60,257 nucleotides of DNA from Opitutia bacterium (GTDB lineage Bacteria; Verrucomicrobiota; Verrucomicrobiia; Opitutales; Opitutaceae), in the NCBI GenBank assembly GCA_003142955.1, contig PLOH01000087.1:1-60257 (forward strand). The letters run 5' to 3'. Below the pieces are notes generated by a model. It saw nothing but the letters and a program-made list of their open reading frames with translations. It had not been told where the DNA came from and searched no databases. Shown piece after piece: positions 6,491 through 15,895 of this stretch. Both the position numbers and the translations under genes were made by a program. Each line of letters begins with the position of its first letter. Within the stretch, counting starts at the first letter, position 1.

Positions 6491-7891
6491 ATGAGATCCT
6501 TTCGTGTCCTCTCCGAAGCCGTCGCCATCCCGGCCGACAAGCTGGTGGCAGAGCATGTTCCGCTTGCCCTCCGCTTCGCTCTGAGCGTCGGGATCGTGGT
6601 CGCCTCTTGCCTGTGTTTGACTGCCGCCCAAGGTGCCGAGCCGTGGACCGTTGACCGCGCCGTCGAAACTGCGCTTAAGAACAGCCCGGATGCCCGGATC
6701 GCCCGCCAGCGCAGCGAAGGTGCCCAGGCGGTGATTGAACAGGCCCGCTCCGCCTGGCTCCCCCAGGTATCGATCCAGGGGAGTTATCTCGACACGAACA
6801 GCCCGATGATGGCCTTCGGCTCGATCCTCAATGAGCGCGCGTTTAGCTTCGGTCTCGATTTCAACCGGCCGGGCCGGATTGATGATCTCAACGCCACTGG
6901 CACCGTCGCCTACAATCTCTACAGCGGCGGCCGCGCGTCGGCCGGTCTTTCTGCCGCCAAGAGTGGCGCGCTCGCCGCCGAGGCCGATCTTCGCTCCGCC
7001 CAGCAGCAGCTTGAGCGCGACGTCGTGAAGGCGTATCTCAGCATTCGCAAGGCCCGCGAGGCGGTCGGCGCGGTTGCGGCCGGGGTGAAGGCCTATGAGG
7101 CGGCCGTTGCCGCCGCCCGTGCCCGATTCGACACCGGGCAGATGCTCAAGGCCGACCTGCTGAGTCTGGAAGTGCAGTTGGCGCAGACTCAGGAGAACCT
7201 GGCCGCGGTCCGGCATGGCGCGGCGCTGGCCGAACGCGCGTTTCGTTTCGTTCTTGGACTCGATGCCTCGGCTGAGCCGGTCGAAATTGCGGCGGACGAT
7301 CCGGCGCTTGCGCGTCTCGCGATGCCCGACACCGGCGATTTCTCCCAACGGCCCGAACTCGCTGGGTTGCGCGAACGCCTCCGCGCTGCCGAGGCGATGG
7401 TCCGGGCGGCCCGCGGCGGGCGCTTGCCGACGATGAACGCTTTTGCCAGCTACCAATACGATCAGGGCTGGCAGCTCGACCGCCATGGCGACAGCTGGAT
7501 GGCTGGCGTATCGGTCAACCTGAACGTTTTTGATGGCGGCCAAACCTCGGGAAAGGTCCATCAGGCTTCCGCCGAGCTGGCGCAAGTGAAGGAAATGCTG
7601 CGCAAGGCCACGCTGGGCATCGGCCTTGAAGTCGAACAGGCCCGGCTCGCGCATGAAGAAGCCGTGGAGCGGCTGGCCGTGAGCGCCCGCGCCGTCGAAC
7701 AGGGCGGGGAGAGCGCCATGCTGACACGTGCCCGCTTTGAGAAAGGCGCGGTGCTGATTGCCGATGTCATCGGCGTCGAAGGCCGGCTGATCGAAGCGCG
7801 GATGCGCCGCGCGGTCGCCGCCGCGGATGAGCGCATTGCCCTGGCCGAGTGGCGCTGCGCGCTGGGGCTCACGGCGCTTGGCCAACCCTAA
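6491..7891 (+). CDS. TolC-family outer-membrane channel
   Basis: A 466-residue outer-membrane efflux protein. It forms the exit duct of a tripartite pump with the adaptor and RND protein that follow. The N-terminal region has a hydrophobic segment (about 28-47, ending TAAQGAEPWT) acting as signal peptide. Two OEP repeats follow, each with a long coiled coil (roughly 60-240 and 290-460), typical VKAYLSIRKAREAV and VEQARLAHEEAVERL helices, and an FDGGQTSGKV strand-turn. Start ATG 6491 was chosen because upstream codons in this frame overlap the preceding gene and are not protein-like. It is followed by a REPIN-like element before the adaptor. Confidence 0.88.
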   Translation: MRSFRVLSEAVAIPADKLVAEHVPLALRFALSVGIVVASCLCLTAAQGAEPWTVDRAVETALKNSPDARIARQRSEGAQAVIEQARSAWLPQVSIQGSYLDTNSPMMAFGSILNERAFSFGLDFNRPGRIDDLNATGTVAYNLYSGGRASAGLSAAKSGALAAEADLRSAQQQLERDVVKAYLSIRKAREAVGAVAAGVKAYEAAVAAARARFDTGQMLKADLLSLEVQLAQTQENLAAVRHGAALAERAFRFVLGLDASAEPVEIAADDPALARLAMPDTGDFSQRPELAGLRERLRAAEAMVRAARGGRLPTMNAFASYQYDQGWQLDRHGDSWMAGVSVNLNVFDGGQTSGKVHQASAELAQVKEMLRKATLGIGLEVEQARLAHEEAVERLAVSARAVEQGGESAMLTRARFEKGAVLIADVIGVEGRLIEARMRRAVAAADERIALAEWRCALGLTALGQP

Positions 7892-7895
7892 ACCG

Positions 7896-7962
7896 GTAGG
7901 GCGGCATCGCCGAATGCCGCCGTCAGCTCACCATCCGGCGGGGTTCGGCGACCCCGCCCTAC
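7896..7962. repeat. REPIN-like element between tolC and adaptor genes
   Basis: Left unit 7896-7921 starts GTAGGGCGGCAT and folds as GGCGGCAT-cgccga-ATGCCGCC. Right unit 7937-7962 is inverted and, in the same reading, folds as GGCGGGGT-cgccga-ACCCCGCC. The heads GTAGGGCGG and loops are identical, while two stem positions differ on both sides so pairing is kept. It sits 4 bp after the tolC stop, within the operon, and could affect mRNA processing. Confidence 0.7.
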
Positions 7963-7983
7963 ACTGTCCCGCCTTTCTTCATC

Positions 7984-9012
7984 ATGAATCCAGCTCGTCT
8001 CTCACTCCCATTGCTCTCCGTTGCCCTCATCGTGGGGTGCGCGAAGAAAACTGAATTGGTGGCCGATGCCGCCGCCGATTTGCCGCCCGCCCGGGTGCGC
8101 GTCGCCATCGTGCGAATCGAAGACACCCCGATGTTCATCGAGGTCACTGGCACCGTGCGCCCGGTCCAGCACGCCCAGATCGCCGCCAAAGTGATGGGCG
8201 CGATTGAGGAGATGCCTTTCGCGCTCGGTCAGCGCGTCAAAGCCGGCGACCTGCTCGTCAAAATCTCCGCCGGGGAAATCTCCGCCCGCGTGCTGCAGGC
8301 GAAATCCCAGCTCAACCAGGCGCAGCGCGACCTGGAGCGTGAGCGCGACCTCCTAGCGAAGGGCGCCAGCACGACCGATATGGTCAAGGGCCTCGAGGAC
8401 CGCTTCGCGATGACACAAGCCATGGTCGTTGAGGCTGAGGTCATGCTCGGCTACGCCATGGTCCGCGCTCCGTTCGAGGGCGTCGTAGCCCGAAAGATGT
8501 CCGACATCGGCGACCTTGCTTCGCCCGGCATGCCCTTGCTCGAAATCGAGGGCACGGGTGGTTTCCAGGTCGAGGCCGGGATTCCGGACTCCCTCGCCGC
8601 CGGGCTTTCGGCTGGTGCCCCGTTCGAGGTGGACGTCCCCGTGGCGGGCGCCCACTTCACCGGGAGTTTGGTGGAACTTTCCTCGTCGGCCGATCCGTCC
8701 ACCCGCACGGTGACCGCCAAGCTCTCGGTGCCGGCTGGTAACGCGGTGCGTTCGGGCCAGTTCGCCCGCATCCAGGTGCCAGGCGCATCGGTGCGCTCTC
8801 TCTTCGCCCCGGTCGCTGCCGTTTCGACGCTCGGCCAGATGGAGCGCGTCTTCGTGGCGGGAAGCGGCGGGGCGGTGCTCCGGCTGGTGAAAACCGGGGC
8901 GGTCCGCGGCGATCGCGTGGAGATCCTCGCCGGTCTCTCCACCGACGAACGCGTCGTGCTCAATCCGCCCGTCGGGCTGCGGGAAGGGCAGCGACTGGAG
9001 GTCCAGCCATGA
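7984..9012 (+). CDS. RND periplasmic adaptor (membrane fusion lipoprotein)
   Basis: A 342-residue HlyD/AcrA-type adaptor linking the inner-membrane pump to TolC. The N-terminus is a lipoprotein signal with lipobox LIVGC (Cys19), so it is probably anchored to the inner membrane by lipid. A first lipoyl half-motif ([22 protein letters not shown]) precedes a short helical hairpin (about 95-150) and the second half [23 protein letters not shown] beta-barrel and membrane-proximal domain complete it. Its stop overlaps the pump start by ATGA. The hairpin is short, as in metal or small-molecule exporters rather than long AcrA-type adaptors. Confidence 0.88.
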   Translation: MNPARLSLPLLSVALIVGCAKKTELVADAAADLPPARVRVAIVRIEDTPMFIEVTGTVRPVQHAQIAAKVMGAIEEMPFALGQRVKAGDLLVKISAGEISARVLQAKSQLNQAQRDLERERDLLAKGASTTDMVKGLEDRFAMTQAMVVEAEVMLGYAMVRAPFEGVVARKMSDIGDLASPGMPLLEIEGTGGFQVEAGIPDSLAAGLSAGAPFEVDVPVAGAHFTGSLVELSSSADPSTRTVTAKLSVPAGNAVRSGQFARIQVPGASVRSLFAPVAAVSTLGQMERVFVAGSGGAVLRLVKTGAVRGDRVEILAGLSTDERVVLNPPVGLREGQRLEVQP

Positions 9013-12000
9013 GCGCCACGCCCGGAACCTCGTTTCCCGACCCGAAGAAATACGGCTTCGCCGGCCGGATGGCGTCGCTTTTCATCGATTCGAAGCTCAC
9101 GCCGATCATCGTTGCGGCCTCGCTGCTGCTGGGCCTTTTTTCGATTCTCGTGCTGCCGCGCGAGGAGGAGCCGCAGATCAAGGTGCCGATGATCGACGTG
9201 ATGGTGGCCATGCCCGGCGCCAGCGCCCGCGAGGTCGAGAGTCGCGTCAGCCGCCCGCTCGAAAAGCTCCTGTGGGAGATCCCCGGCGTCGAGTATCTCT
9301 ATTCCACCGCCATGCCGGGCGCCGATCTCACCATTGTGCGCTTCAAGGTCGGGGAGGATCTCGAGAAAAGCCTGGTGAAGCTCAACCAGAAGCTGCAGAC
9401 CAACTTCGATCGCATCCCGCTCGGCGTCAGCTTTCCGCTTGTCAAACCGCGCACGATCGACGACGTGCCGATCCTCGCGCTCACCTTCCACAGCGCCCGC
9501 TACGACCATTACACGCTGCGCCGGATCGCTGCGCAGGTGGACGACGCGGTGAAGGCCATTCCGCAGGTCGCCGAGACCACCCTGATCGGTGGCACCCGCC
9601 GGCAAATCCACGTGCAGCTGGATCCGCAGCGGCTGGCTTCGCGCAATCTCAGCTCGGGGTATCTGGTGTCGATGCTCCAGCAGGCCAACGCCCAGGCGTT
9701 TGCCGGAGCCCAGGACATCGCAAATCAGGAGATGCTGCTGCAGGCCGGAACGTTTTTCCGGGATGCGCGCGACGTCGGCGCCGTGGTGGTCGGCGTGGCC
9801 GAGGGCCGCCCCATTTACCTGCGCGACGTTGCCACGATCGCCGATGCGCCGGAAGAGCTGGCGAACTACGTGCTCTATGGGGTGGGGGCAAACGTAGGGC
9901 GCGTTGTCCCCAACGCGCCTGCTGTAGCCGGCCTCGCGGGGGCCGGGTCAACGATTCCGGCCCTACTCGAACAACCCGCGGTTACGCTGAGCCTGGCCAA
10001 GCGTCCCGGGGCCAACGCGATTGATGTCGTGTCGGCTGTGCTCGCGAAAGTCGACGCGCTCAAGGGCACGCTCATCCCGGGCGACATCCAGGTCTCTGTC
10101 ACCCGGAACTACGGCGCGACGGCCAGTGAGAAATCAAACGAGCTGCTGCTCCACATGGGCCTCGCGGTGTTCGGCGTCGCCGTGCTGATTCTGCTGTTCC
10201 TTGGCTGGCGCGAATCGCTGGTCGTGATGCTGGCCATTCCCGTGACGCTGGGCCTGACGTTGTTTGTCATCTATCTCTATGGCTACACGCTCAACCGCAT
10301 CACGCTCTTCGCGTTGATCTTCTCGATCGGCATTCTCGTGGACGATGCGATTGTAGTGGTGGAGAACATCGTCCGGCACACGGGCCTGCCCAGCTGCCGG
10401 CGCAAGCGGTTGCTCCAGATCGCGGTCGAGGCGGTCGATGAGGTGGGCAACCCGACCATTCTCGCCACCTGGGCGGTGATCGCCGCGGTGCTGCCGATGG
10501 CCTTGGTCAGCGGCATGATGGGTCCGTACATGCGACCCATCCCGATCGGGTCGAGCGCCGCCATGCTATTCTCGCTCATGGTCGCTTTCGTCGTGACTCC
10601 ATGGGCGGCGCTCAAGGTGCTGCGTGGCCATGCCCGGCACGCCGAACTTGCGGCCGAATTCGTCGACGCCCCGCTGACGGACGAGGAAGAGGCGGCCGGG
10701 GAGGCCATGCCCGACACGTTCTTCACCCGCCTCTACAGTCGCCTGATGCGTCCGCTGCTGGCGCATCGCAGCTGGCGATGGGCGTTTCTGGCGGTGGTCT
10801 TCGGTCTGACCGTTGGTTCGGTCGGCCTCGTCGGAATCGGCGCGGTGAAGGTCAAGATGCTGCCGTTCGACAACAAGTCGGAGTTCCAGGTCATCCTGAA
10901 CATGCCGCGCGGCTCCACCCTGGAGCAGACGACCGCCGTTATCCGCGAAATGGCGGCGGCGGTGCGCACCGAACCGGAGGTGCGCGATTACGAGATCTAT
11001 GCAGGCACGGCCGCGCCCTTCAATTTCAACGGTTTGGTCCGCCACTATTTCATGCGCCGGGGTTCGGATGTGGCGGATCTCCAGGTCAACCTGCTGCCCA
11101 AGGACGAACGGAAAGCGCAGAGCCATGACATCGCGCGGCGCGTGCGTCCGCGCCTGGCCGCGATCGCCGCGAAATTGGACGCGGCCGTCGCCGTGGCTGA
11201 GGTGCCACCAGGGCCGCCGGTGCTGCAGACGCTGGTCGCCGAGATCTACGGACCCAACGAAGAGGCGCGCCTCAAGCTCGCGGAGAAGGTGCGCGAGATC
11301 TATCGCTCCACGCCGGGGGTGGTGGACGTCGACTGGTACGTCGAACGGGAGCAACCGAAGACGGTCTTCCACGTGGACAAGGCCAAGGCCGGATTGCATG
11401 GCATCACCGAGGCCTCCATCGCACGGACCGTTCAGATGGCCGTGCAAGGATATCCGGTGACGCTGCTGCATGTGCCGGCCGAGCGCGAGGACGTGAATGT
11501 CGTACTCGAATTGCCACGCGCGCTGCGCGCCCGCCCGGAGGATCTGCTGGCGCTGTCCGTCCGCTCGGAGCTCAACCCCCAGGCGCCGCTCGTCCCGCTG
11601 CGCGAACTGGTGACCGTCGAGCGGACCGGCGGCGAGCGCAACATTTACCACAAGAACCTGCAGAATGTCATCTATGTCACCGGCGACGTGGCTGGTGCGA
11701 TCGAAAGTCCGGTTTATGCCATCCTCCAGATGAACCACACCCTCGCGCAACTGGACGGGAGAGACTTCGGTGGTACGGAGCCGAAGCTCAAGATCTACAA
11801 TGCCACCATGCCGTTCAGCCCGGCCGAGCCGTCGATGAAATGGGATGGCGAGTGGCAGGTGACAATCGAGGTGTTCCGGGATCTCGGCCTGGCGTTTGGC
11901 GCGGTGCTCATCCTGATCTACATGCTGATGGTCGGCTGGTTCAAAAATTACTCGACGCCCCTGGTCGTGATGACCGTGATCCCGTTCTCCCTGGTCGGCG

Positions 12001-12389
12001 TGTTGCCGGCGCACTGGGCGCTCGGCGCGTTTTTCACAGCGACATCGATGATCGGCTTCATGGCCGGCGCGGGGATCGTCGTGCGTAATTCGATCATCCT
12101 GGTGGATTTCATCGAGCTGCGCCTCAGCCATGGTCGGTCGTTGCGCGACGCCTGCGTCGAATCGGGCGCGGTTCGGTTCCGGCCGATGATGCTTACGGCG
12201 TTGGCGGTGATCGTGGGCGGGCTGGTCATCCTCGCCGACCCGATTTTCCAAGGACTGGCCATCTCGCTGCTCTTTGGCGCGATCGCCTCGCTCCTCATCA
12301 GCCCGCTCGCCGTGCCGCTCATCTATTACATGACTCACGCCGGCCGAGGGGAGAAACCCGCCCGATCAACTTTGTCATTTAATAGATAA
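9009..12389 (+). CDS. RND efflux permease with in-frame REPIN insertion
   Basis: A 1126-residue AcrB/HAE-type inner-membrane pump, proton-driven, with 12 predicted helices and two large periplasmic loops. The first helix follows [22 protein letters not shown]4 carries the paired acidic residues in [15 protein letters not shown] that form the proton relay. Substrate cannot be read from the sequence. Two oddities stand out. Codons 296-320 (from 9894) are made of a REPIN-like sequence and give a loop of Gly/Ala/Val/Pro residues just before [10 protein letters not shown], where relatives usually have a short linker. Also, the last codons and stop lie within a 19-bp dyad (12373-12391). Confidence 0.9.
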   Translation: MSATPGTSFPDPKKYGFAGRMASLFIDSKLTPIIVAASLLLGLFSILVLPREEEPQIKVPMIDVMVAMPGASAREVESRVSRPLEKLLWEIPGVEYLYSTAMPGADLTIVRFKVGEDLEKSLVKLNQKLQTNFDRIPLGVSFPLVKPRTIDDVPILALTFHSARYDHYTLRRIAAQVDDAVKAIPQVAETTLIGGTRRQIHVQLDPQRLASRNLSSGYLVSMLQQANAQAFAGAQDIANQEMLLQAGTFFRDARDVGAVVVGVAEGRPIYLRDVATIADAPEELANYVLYGVGANVGRVVPNAPAVAGLAGAGSTIPALLEQPAVTLSLAKRPGANAIDVVSAVLAKVDALKGTLIPGDIQVSVTRNYGATASEKSNELLLHMGLAVFGVAVLILLFLGWRESLVVMLAIPVTLGLTLFVIYLYGYTLNRITLFALIFSIGILVDDAIVVVENIVRHTGLPSCRRKRLLQIAVEAVDEVGNPTILATWAVIAAVLPMALVSGMMGPYMRPIPIGSSAAMLFSLMVAFVVTPWAALKVLRGHARHAELAAEFVDAPLTDEEEAAGEAMPDTFFTRLYSRLMRPLLAHRSWRWAFLAVVFGLTVGSVGLVGIGAVKVKMLPFDNKSEFQVILNMPRGSTLEQTTAVIREMAAAVRTEPEVRDYEIYAGTAAPFNFNGLVRHYFMRRGSDVADLQVNLLPKDERKAQSHDIARRVRPRLAAIAAKLDAAVAVAEVPPGPPVLQTLVAEIYGPNEEARLKLAEKVREIYRSTPGVVDVDWYVEREQPKTVFHVDKAKAGLHGITEASIARTVQMAVQGYPVTLLHVPAEREDVNVVLELPRALRARPEDLLALSVRSELNPQAPLVPLRELVTVERTGGERNIYHKNLQNVIYVTGDVAGAIESPVYAILQMNHTLAQLDGRDFGGTEPKLKIYNATMPFSPAEPSMKWDGEWQVTIEVFRDLGLAFGAVLILIYMLMVGWFKNYSTPLVVMTVIPFSLVGVLPAHWALGAFFTATSMIGFMAGAGIVVRNSIILVDFIELRLSHGRSLRDACVESGAVRFRPMMLTALAVIVGGLVILADPIFQGLAISLLFGAIASLLISPLAVPLIYYMTHAGRGEKPARSTLSFNR
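9894..9966. repeat. REPIN-like element inside RND pump gene
   Basis: Left unit 9894-9919 begins GTAGGGC and folds as GGCGCGTT-gtcc-cc-AACGCGCC. Right unit 9941-9966, read on the other strand, begins GTAGGGC and folds GGCCGG...CCGGCC. The inverted GTAGGGC heads are the same as at 7896-7962. The whole element is read through by the pump reading frame with no stop. Confidence 0.7.
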
Positions 12390-12391
12390 CA
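12373..12391. promoter_or_regulatory. 19-bp dyad across RND stop codon
   Basis: TGTCATTTAATAGATAACA differs by one base from the box TGTCATTTAATAGATGACA at 36733-36751 beside a padR gene. It ends 9 bp before the rhodanese start. It may be an operator for rhodanese transcription or a trace of a mobile end. No regulator gene adjoins it. Confidence 0.5.
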
Positions 12392-12400
12392 TCACTTCCC

Positions 12401-12781
12401 ATGAGCCTTCTGGATCCACTCTTTTCCCTGTTCTCACCGTCCGCTTCCTCTGTGCGCCGCGTCACGCCGGTCGAGGCCGCGCAACTGGTGCGCGACAAGA
12501 AAGCCGTCCTGGTCGACGTGCGCGAGCCGGGCGAATGGTCCGGAGGCGTGGTCCAACCGGCCACGCTTCTTGCCCTGAGCGACCTCCTGGGCGCCCGGCG
12601 GCAGTGGAAGCCATTTCTCGATCAGGTCGGCGATCGCGAGATCGTCCTTTATTGTCGTTCCGGCAGCCGCTCTGGCCGGGCTGCCCGCCTGTTGTCAACC
12701 GAGGGTTTCAAGACAGCCAACGCCGGCGGCATCGATGGCTGGCGGGCCGCCGGCCTGCCAATCGCCCAGCCGAAACACTGA
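12401..12781 (+). CDS. Rhodanese-domain sulfurtransferase
   Basis: A 126-residue single-domain rhodanese that transfers sulfane sulfur through an active-site cysteine. VTPVEAAQLVRDKKAVLVDVREPGEW is the first strand-helix, and the active loop CRSGSRSGRAA (Cys at about residue 85) has the six-residue form of sulfur-specific rhodaneses. GIDGWRAAGLP closes the domain. The first ~20 residues (LFSLFSPSASS) are hydrophobic but short, so location is uncertain. It ends the efflux operon, and with the DUF2892 gene it suggests a link to reactive sulfur or cyanide handling, which is inference. A 19-bp dyad sits just upstream. Confidence 0.85.
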   Translation: MSLLDPLFSLFSPSASSVRRVTPVEAAQLVRDKKAVLVDVREPGEWSGGVVQPATLLALSDLLGARRQWKPFLDQVGDREIVLYCRSGSRSGRAARLLSTEGFKTANAGGIDGWRAAGLPIAQPKH

Positions 12782-12811
12782 GGCGGGATCAGGCAATTGG
12801 CCGGCCTCAGG

Positions 12812-13333
12812 TTATGGCGCCGTGCGGCGGCCGACGATCACCAGATCGCGCTCCGTCCCATGGAGCAGCGCGACGCGGGGGAGGTGCCCCCACTGCGCAA
12901 AGTCATGTCTGGCGAAAAGACGAAGACTGGGCTCGTTGTGCGCCCAGATAAGTCCGACGAGACTCTTGACGCCGACCGCTGGCGCACGGGCGATGGCCTG
13001 CCGCAGCAACCGGCCGGCGAGTCCGTGGCGTCGGTGGGCTTCAGCGACATACACGCTGATTTCCGCGGTGGGGTGGTAGGCCGGTCGCGGATGAAAATCG
13101 CTAAAACTGAGCCACGCGCAAACGCTGCCGGCGGAGTCCTCCGCCACCCAGCAGGGCCGCCGGTCCGGGGTATGCGACCGAAACCAGGGCAGCCGGCTGG
13201 CCACGCTTACCGGGTCGGTGTCGGCGGTCACCATGCCGCCGGGGATCGTGGCGTTGTAGATCGCGACGATCGCGGGCAGGTCTGTTTCGATGGCGTCGCG
13301 CACACCGGGCAGAGATTCGGGGAAGTCGGACAT
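12812..13333 (-). CDS. GNAT-family N-acetyltransferase (phosphinothricin-type)
   Basis: A 173-residue GNAT acetyltransferase using acetyl-CoA. The layout resembles the Pat/Bar and MnaT group: VRDAIETDLPAIVAIYNATI at the start, AWLSFSDFHPRPAY in the middle, AEISVYVAEAHRRHGLAGRLL as acetyl-CoA loop, and LIWAHNEPSLRLFARHDF near the end. Members acetylate phosphinothricin or methionine sulfoximine analogues, but the true substrate here is unknown. Start 13333 (MSDF) is preferred because a GGAG lies upstream of it; an upstream in-frame start at 13369 would overlap the neighbouring lipoprotein gene. It follows that gene on the same strand and may be co-transcribed. Confidence 0.8.
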   Translation of the reverse strand: MSDFPESLPGVRDAIETDLPAIVAIYNATIPGGMVTADTDPVSVASRLPWFRSHTPDRRPCWVAEDSAGSVCAWLSFSDFHPRPAYHPTAEISVYVAEAHRRHGLAGRLLRQAIARAPAVGVKSLVGLIWAHNEPSLRLFARHDFAQWGHLPRVALLHGTERDLVIVGRRTAP

Positions 13334-13365
13334 GTTTGCGACCAACTCCGGCGTCGACCTCCGCG

Positions 13366-14082
13366 TCAATTCTTTGGCTCCCTCACGGGTGCGGCAATCT
13401 GCATCTTCGATGCGATATCCAGCAGACGCTGGCGCAGGATGACGTTTTCCTCCTCCGGCGTCTTCTTGTACGTCGACCGTTCGAGCGCGCGTTCGGCCAG
13501 CTCGGTGCTGATGATGAACACGTAGCCGGACCGGACGAAGCAGAGGTTGCCGCGTTTCGCGACCACCGGTTTCACGGTGCGGAAGATCGTCGAACGTCGT
13601 TCGAAGTTCGAACCGCCGGGATGCAAGGTGAAGATCAAGATCGATCCACCCTGAAATTGCGGTAGGAAGGCGGCGGTTTGCTCCACGCTCGAGCCCGGGA
13701 AGTTCGCGACAAAATCAGGCATGACAATACCCGTGAAGAAATTAATGAGAAAATCCTTGGGCCCGCGCGTGTCGAACTCCGCCTTTAGGTCCCGCGACAG
13801 CGGAAACGCCGCGACGCTCAGGTGAATCTGGTAATCATCGTCGAAGGTGACGACGTTCGGGGTATCAGAAACGGCTCCTCCCAACTGCGCGAGAACCGGG
13901 ATTTTGATCCGGTAGAGACCGGTCGGAGAGAGGTAGGTCTCGCCCTCGATCTTCCCATAATTTCGTGACGGCAGGGACGGCGCAGTGACCGGTTCATCGC
14001 CGGATCTCGGAGCGATCTGTCCGCATAATTGGGTAAAACACCCGCTGAAGGCGAGGAGGACCAAAGCAAGAGCGAATTTCAT
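13366..14082 (-). CDS. Putative lipoprotein, function unknown
   Basis: A 238-residue exported protein. The N-terminus is a short signal peptide with lipobox LAFSGC (Cys15), so it is probably a lipoprotein. The remainder is soluble, with alternating strands (YLSPTGLYRIKIPVL, VVTFDDDYQIHLSVAAFPL, GGSILIFTLHPGGSNFERR) and a charged C-terminal helix. The YLSPxGxYRIKIP beginning is common in bacterial proteins of unknown role that resemble DUF1795/PsbP-like folds; I cannot name the family with certainty. It precedes the GNAT gene on the same strand and lies 67 bp after rsmA. Confidence 0.65.
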   Translation of the reverse strand: MKFALALVLLAFSGCFTQLCGQIAPRSGDEPVTAPSLPSRNYGKIEGETYLSPTGLYRIKIPVLAQLGGAVSDTPNVVTFDDDYQIHLSVAAFPLSRDLKAEFDTRGPKDFLINFFTGIVMPDFVANFPGSSVEQTAAFLPQFQGGSILIFTLHPGGSNFERRSTIFRTVKPVVAKRGNLCFVRSGYVFIISTELAERALERSTYKKTPEEENVILRQRLLDIASKMQIAAPVREPKN

Positions 14083-14149
14083 GAGGCGAATCCGATTACA
14101 GGGGAAAGCATGGCGATTTCAAGTCACTATGCAGCGATCACCTATGTCG

Positions 14150-14983
14150 CTATGGGACTCTCAGCTTTTGCCAAAGTGCCACTGGAATCTGTTCCGCCCG
14201 GGCTTGCGGTCCGAAGCCGGCGGCTTCGATTTCTGCCAGCCACGCCACCCCGGTCTTCGGCGGCAGGTGAACGCGCAGAAAGGCGCCCAGCTGCTTGCGG
14301 CGCTGCTGAAAACAACGCCGGATGAGCGCCTTGATCTCCGGGTCAAATTGAAACGGATTCGCCTGGTGTCCGAAGACCTGCAAACATGAGTCGACGTCCG
14401 GACGTGGATGAAAACAGGACGCCGCCACGCGATATCCCGAGGTGAAATCGTAAGCCGCCTGAAGGAAGATCGAGATCGCACCGTAACTGCGGGTGCCCGG
14501 GCGGGCGGTGTAGCGATCGCCGGCTTCGCGCTGCAGCATCAGCACCATCCGGGCGGGCGGCGGGCCGGAGAGCACGGCGTCCATCCACGGCGTAGAAATG
14601 GCGTAGGGGAGATTGGCGATGATCTTGAAGGCGGAGGCGGCGCGCGCTACCGGGAGCCCGGCCAGCGGCCATTCGAGCGCGTCGCCCTCGATCAGGTGCA
14701 GCCGGTCGGGAAAACGCGGTGATAGCGTGGCGGACAGGTACTGGTGCAAGGTGCGATCTTTCTCCACCGCCCAAACCTCGGCGCCCGCCTCCAGCAGGGC
14801 GCTGGTGAGCGTGCCGAGTCCCGGGCCGATTTCCACCGCCACGTCGCCCGGCGCCACTTCGCCGAGTTCAAGCGATTTGCGGACGATATTGCCGTCGACC
14901 AGGAAATTCTGTCCGAGAAACCGCTTGGGCCGGTGGCCAAGCTGATCGAGCAGCGCGCGGGTTTCGGTGGGAGTAAGGGGCAT
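14150..14983 (-). CDS. rsmA: 16S rRNA dimethyladenosine transferase RsmA/KsgA
   Basis: A 277-residue SAM-dependent methyltransferase that dimethylates two adjacent adenines near the 3' end of 16S rRNA during small-subunit maturation. Diagnostic motifs: RPKRFLGQNFLVD at the N-terminus, VEIGPGLGTLT (SAM loop, about residue 50), VEKDRTL, EGDALEW, and the catalytic NLPYAIS (about 125). The C-terminal helical domain includes CFHPRPDVDS and RCFQQRRKQLGAFLR. Start ATG 14983 is used; a TTG three codons upstream is less likely. It is 26 bp downstream of trpC on the same strand. Confidence 0.95.
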   Translation of the reverse strand: MPLTPTETRALLDQLGHRPKRFLGQNFLVDGNIVRKSLELGEVAPGDVAVEIGPGLGTLTSALLEAGAEVWAVEKDRTLHQYLSATLSPRFPDRLHLIEGDALEWPLAGLPVARAASAFKIIANLPYAISTPWMDAVLSGPPPARMVLMLQREAGDRYTARPGTRSYGAISIFLQAAYDFTSGYRVAASCFHPRPDVDSCLQVFGHQANPFQFDPEIKALIRRCFQQRRKQLGAFLRVHLPPKTGVAWLAEIEAAGFGPQARAEQIPVALWQKLRVP

Positions 14984-15009
14984 TGGCAGCAACCGGCGTT
15001 GAGCCGGCC

Positions 15010-15807
15010 TCAGGCTCCGCGAAACTCCGCGATCAGGCGCGCCGGGGCGGGCGCCTTCATCAGCGCTTCGCCGACCAGAATCGCGTGGGCGCCCGCCGCG
15101 CTTGCCCGGGCGGCGTCCCCGCGCGTGAAGAGGCCGCTTTCGCTGACCGCGATGACCCCGCGCGGAAGCAGGGGAATCAGTCGCTCGCTGATTCCCAGGT
15201 CCGTCCGGAAAACCGCGAGATCGCGATTGTTGACGCCGACGATCCTGGGCTCGTGGCGGAGGGCGCGCTCCAGGTCCGGTTCGTCATGGATCTCGAACAA
15301 CGCGTCCAGGCCGGCGGTGCGGGCCGCATCGTGCAGCGCCCTGATTTCATCATCGTCGAGCGCCCGGACAATGATGAGCACGGCGCTGGCGCCCGCCTCC
15401 CGGGCCTGCAGCACCTGGAGCGGGTGAATCATGAAGTCCTTGCGCAGGCAGGGAAGAGCGGAGGCGGTCTCCGCCAGGCCGGTCGTCACCTCCCGGAGGT
15501 CGTCGAGCGAGCCGCCGAAATAGTGCGAATCGGTCAGGACGGACAGCGCGTCGGCGCCAGCGGCCTGGTAGCGTCGGGCCTGTTCGAGCGAAACCATCCC
15601 CGGCCGGATTTCGCCGGCGGAAGGAGATCGGCGCTTGATTTCAGCGATGACCGCGAGCCGGTGGTCGGCGCGGCGCAGGGAGGCGGCAAACGACGGCAGC
15701 GGGGGCCGTTCCGCATTGGCCCGGGCCAGTTCGGCCGCGGACACCGGACGCAGCAACGGTGCGATCTCGCGCCGCTTGTGGGCCATGATCTCGGTCAGCT
15801 TGTCCAT
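15010..15807 (-). CDS. trpC: Indole-3-glycerol phosphate synthase
   Basis: A 265-residue TIM barrel catalysing ring closure of carboxyphenylamino-deoxyribulose phosphate to indole-3-glycerol phosphate in tryptophan synthesis. Signature segments: IAEIKRRSPSAG (catalytic Lys), DALSVLTDSHYFGGSL, LPCLRKDFMI (second Lys), GVNNRDL, AVSESGLFTRGD and GAHAILVGEALM for phosphate binding. Length is normal. No other trp genes are nearby, so tryptophan genes are dispersed in this genome. It is followed by rsmA on the same strand and is divergent from mazG (gap of 88 bp, containing the promoters). Confidence 0.95.
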   Translation of the reverse strand: MDKLTEIMAHKRREIAPLLRPVSAAELARANAERPPLPSFAASLRRADHRLAVIAEIKRRSPSAGEIRPGMVSLEQARRYQAAGADALSVLTDSHYFGGSLDDLREVTTGLAETASALPCLRKDFMIHPLQVLQAREAGASAVLIIVRALDDDEIRALHDAARTAGLDALFEIHDEPDLERALRHEPRIVGVNNRDLAVFRTDLGISERLIPLLPRGVIAVSESGLFTRGDAARASAAGAHAILVGEALMKAPAPARLIAEFRGA

Positions 15808-15895
15808 GAACGGCCTTGATTAGCCGCAAAGAGACGCGCAAGGCGCAAGGCTTTATGTTTTGCGTTTTTTGCGTCTTCTTGCGCCCATCCCTTCC

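Noticed and set aside
6407-7885. 492-residue minus-strand frame inside the tolC-like gene
   Set aside because: Antisense to the outer-membrane efflux protein; no recognisable pattern.
10566-12338. 590-residue open frame on the minus strand inside the RND pump gene
   Set aside because: It is antisense to a clear RND permease, has His/Arg/Asp-rich composition typical of GC-rich shadows and matches no family.
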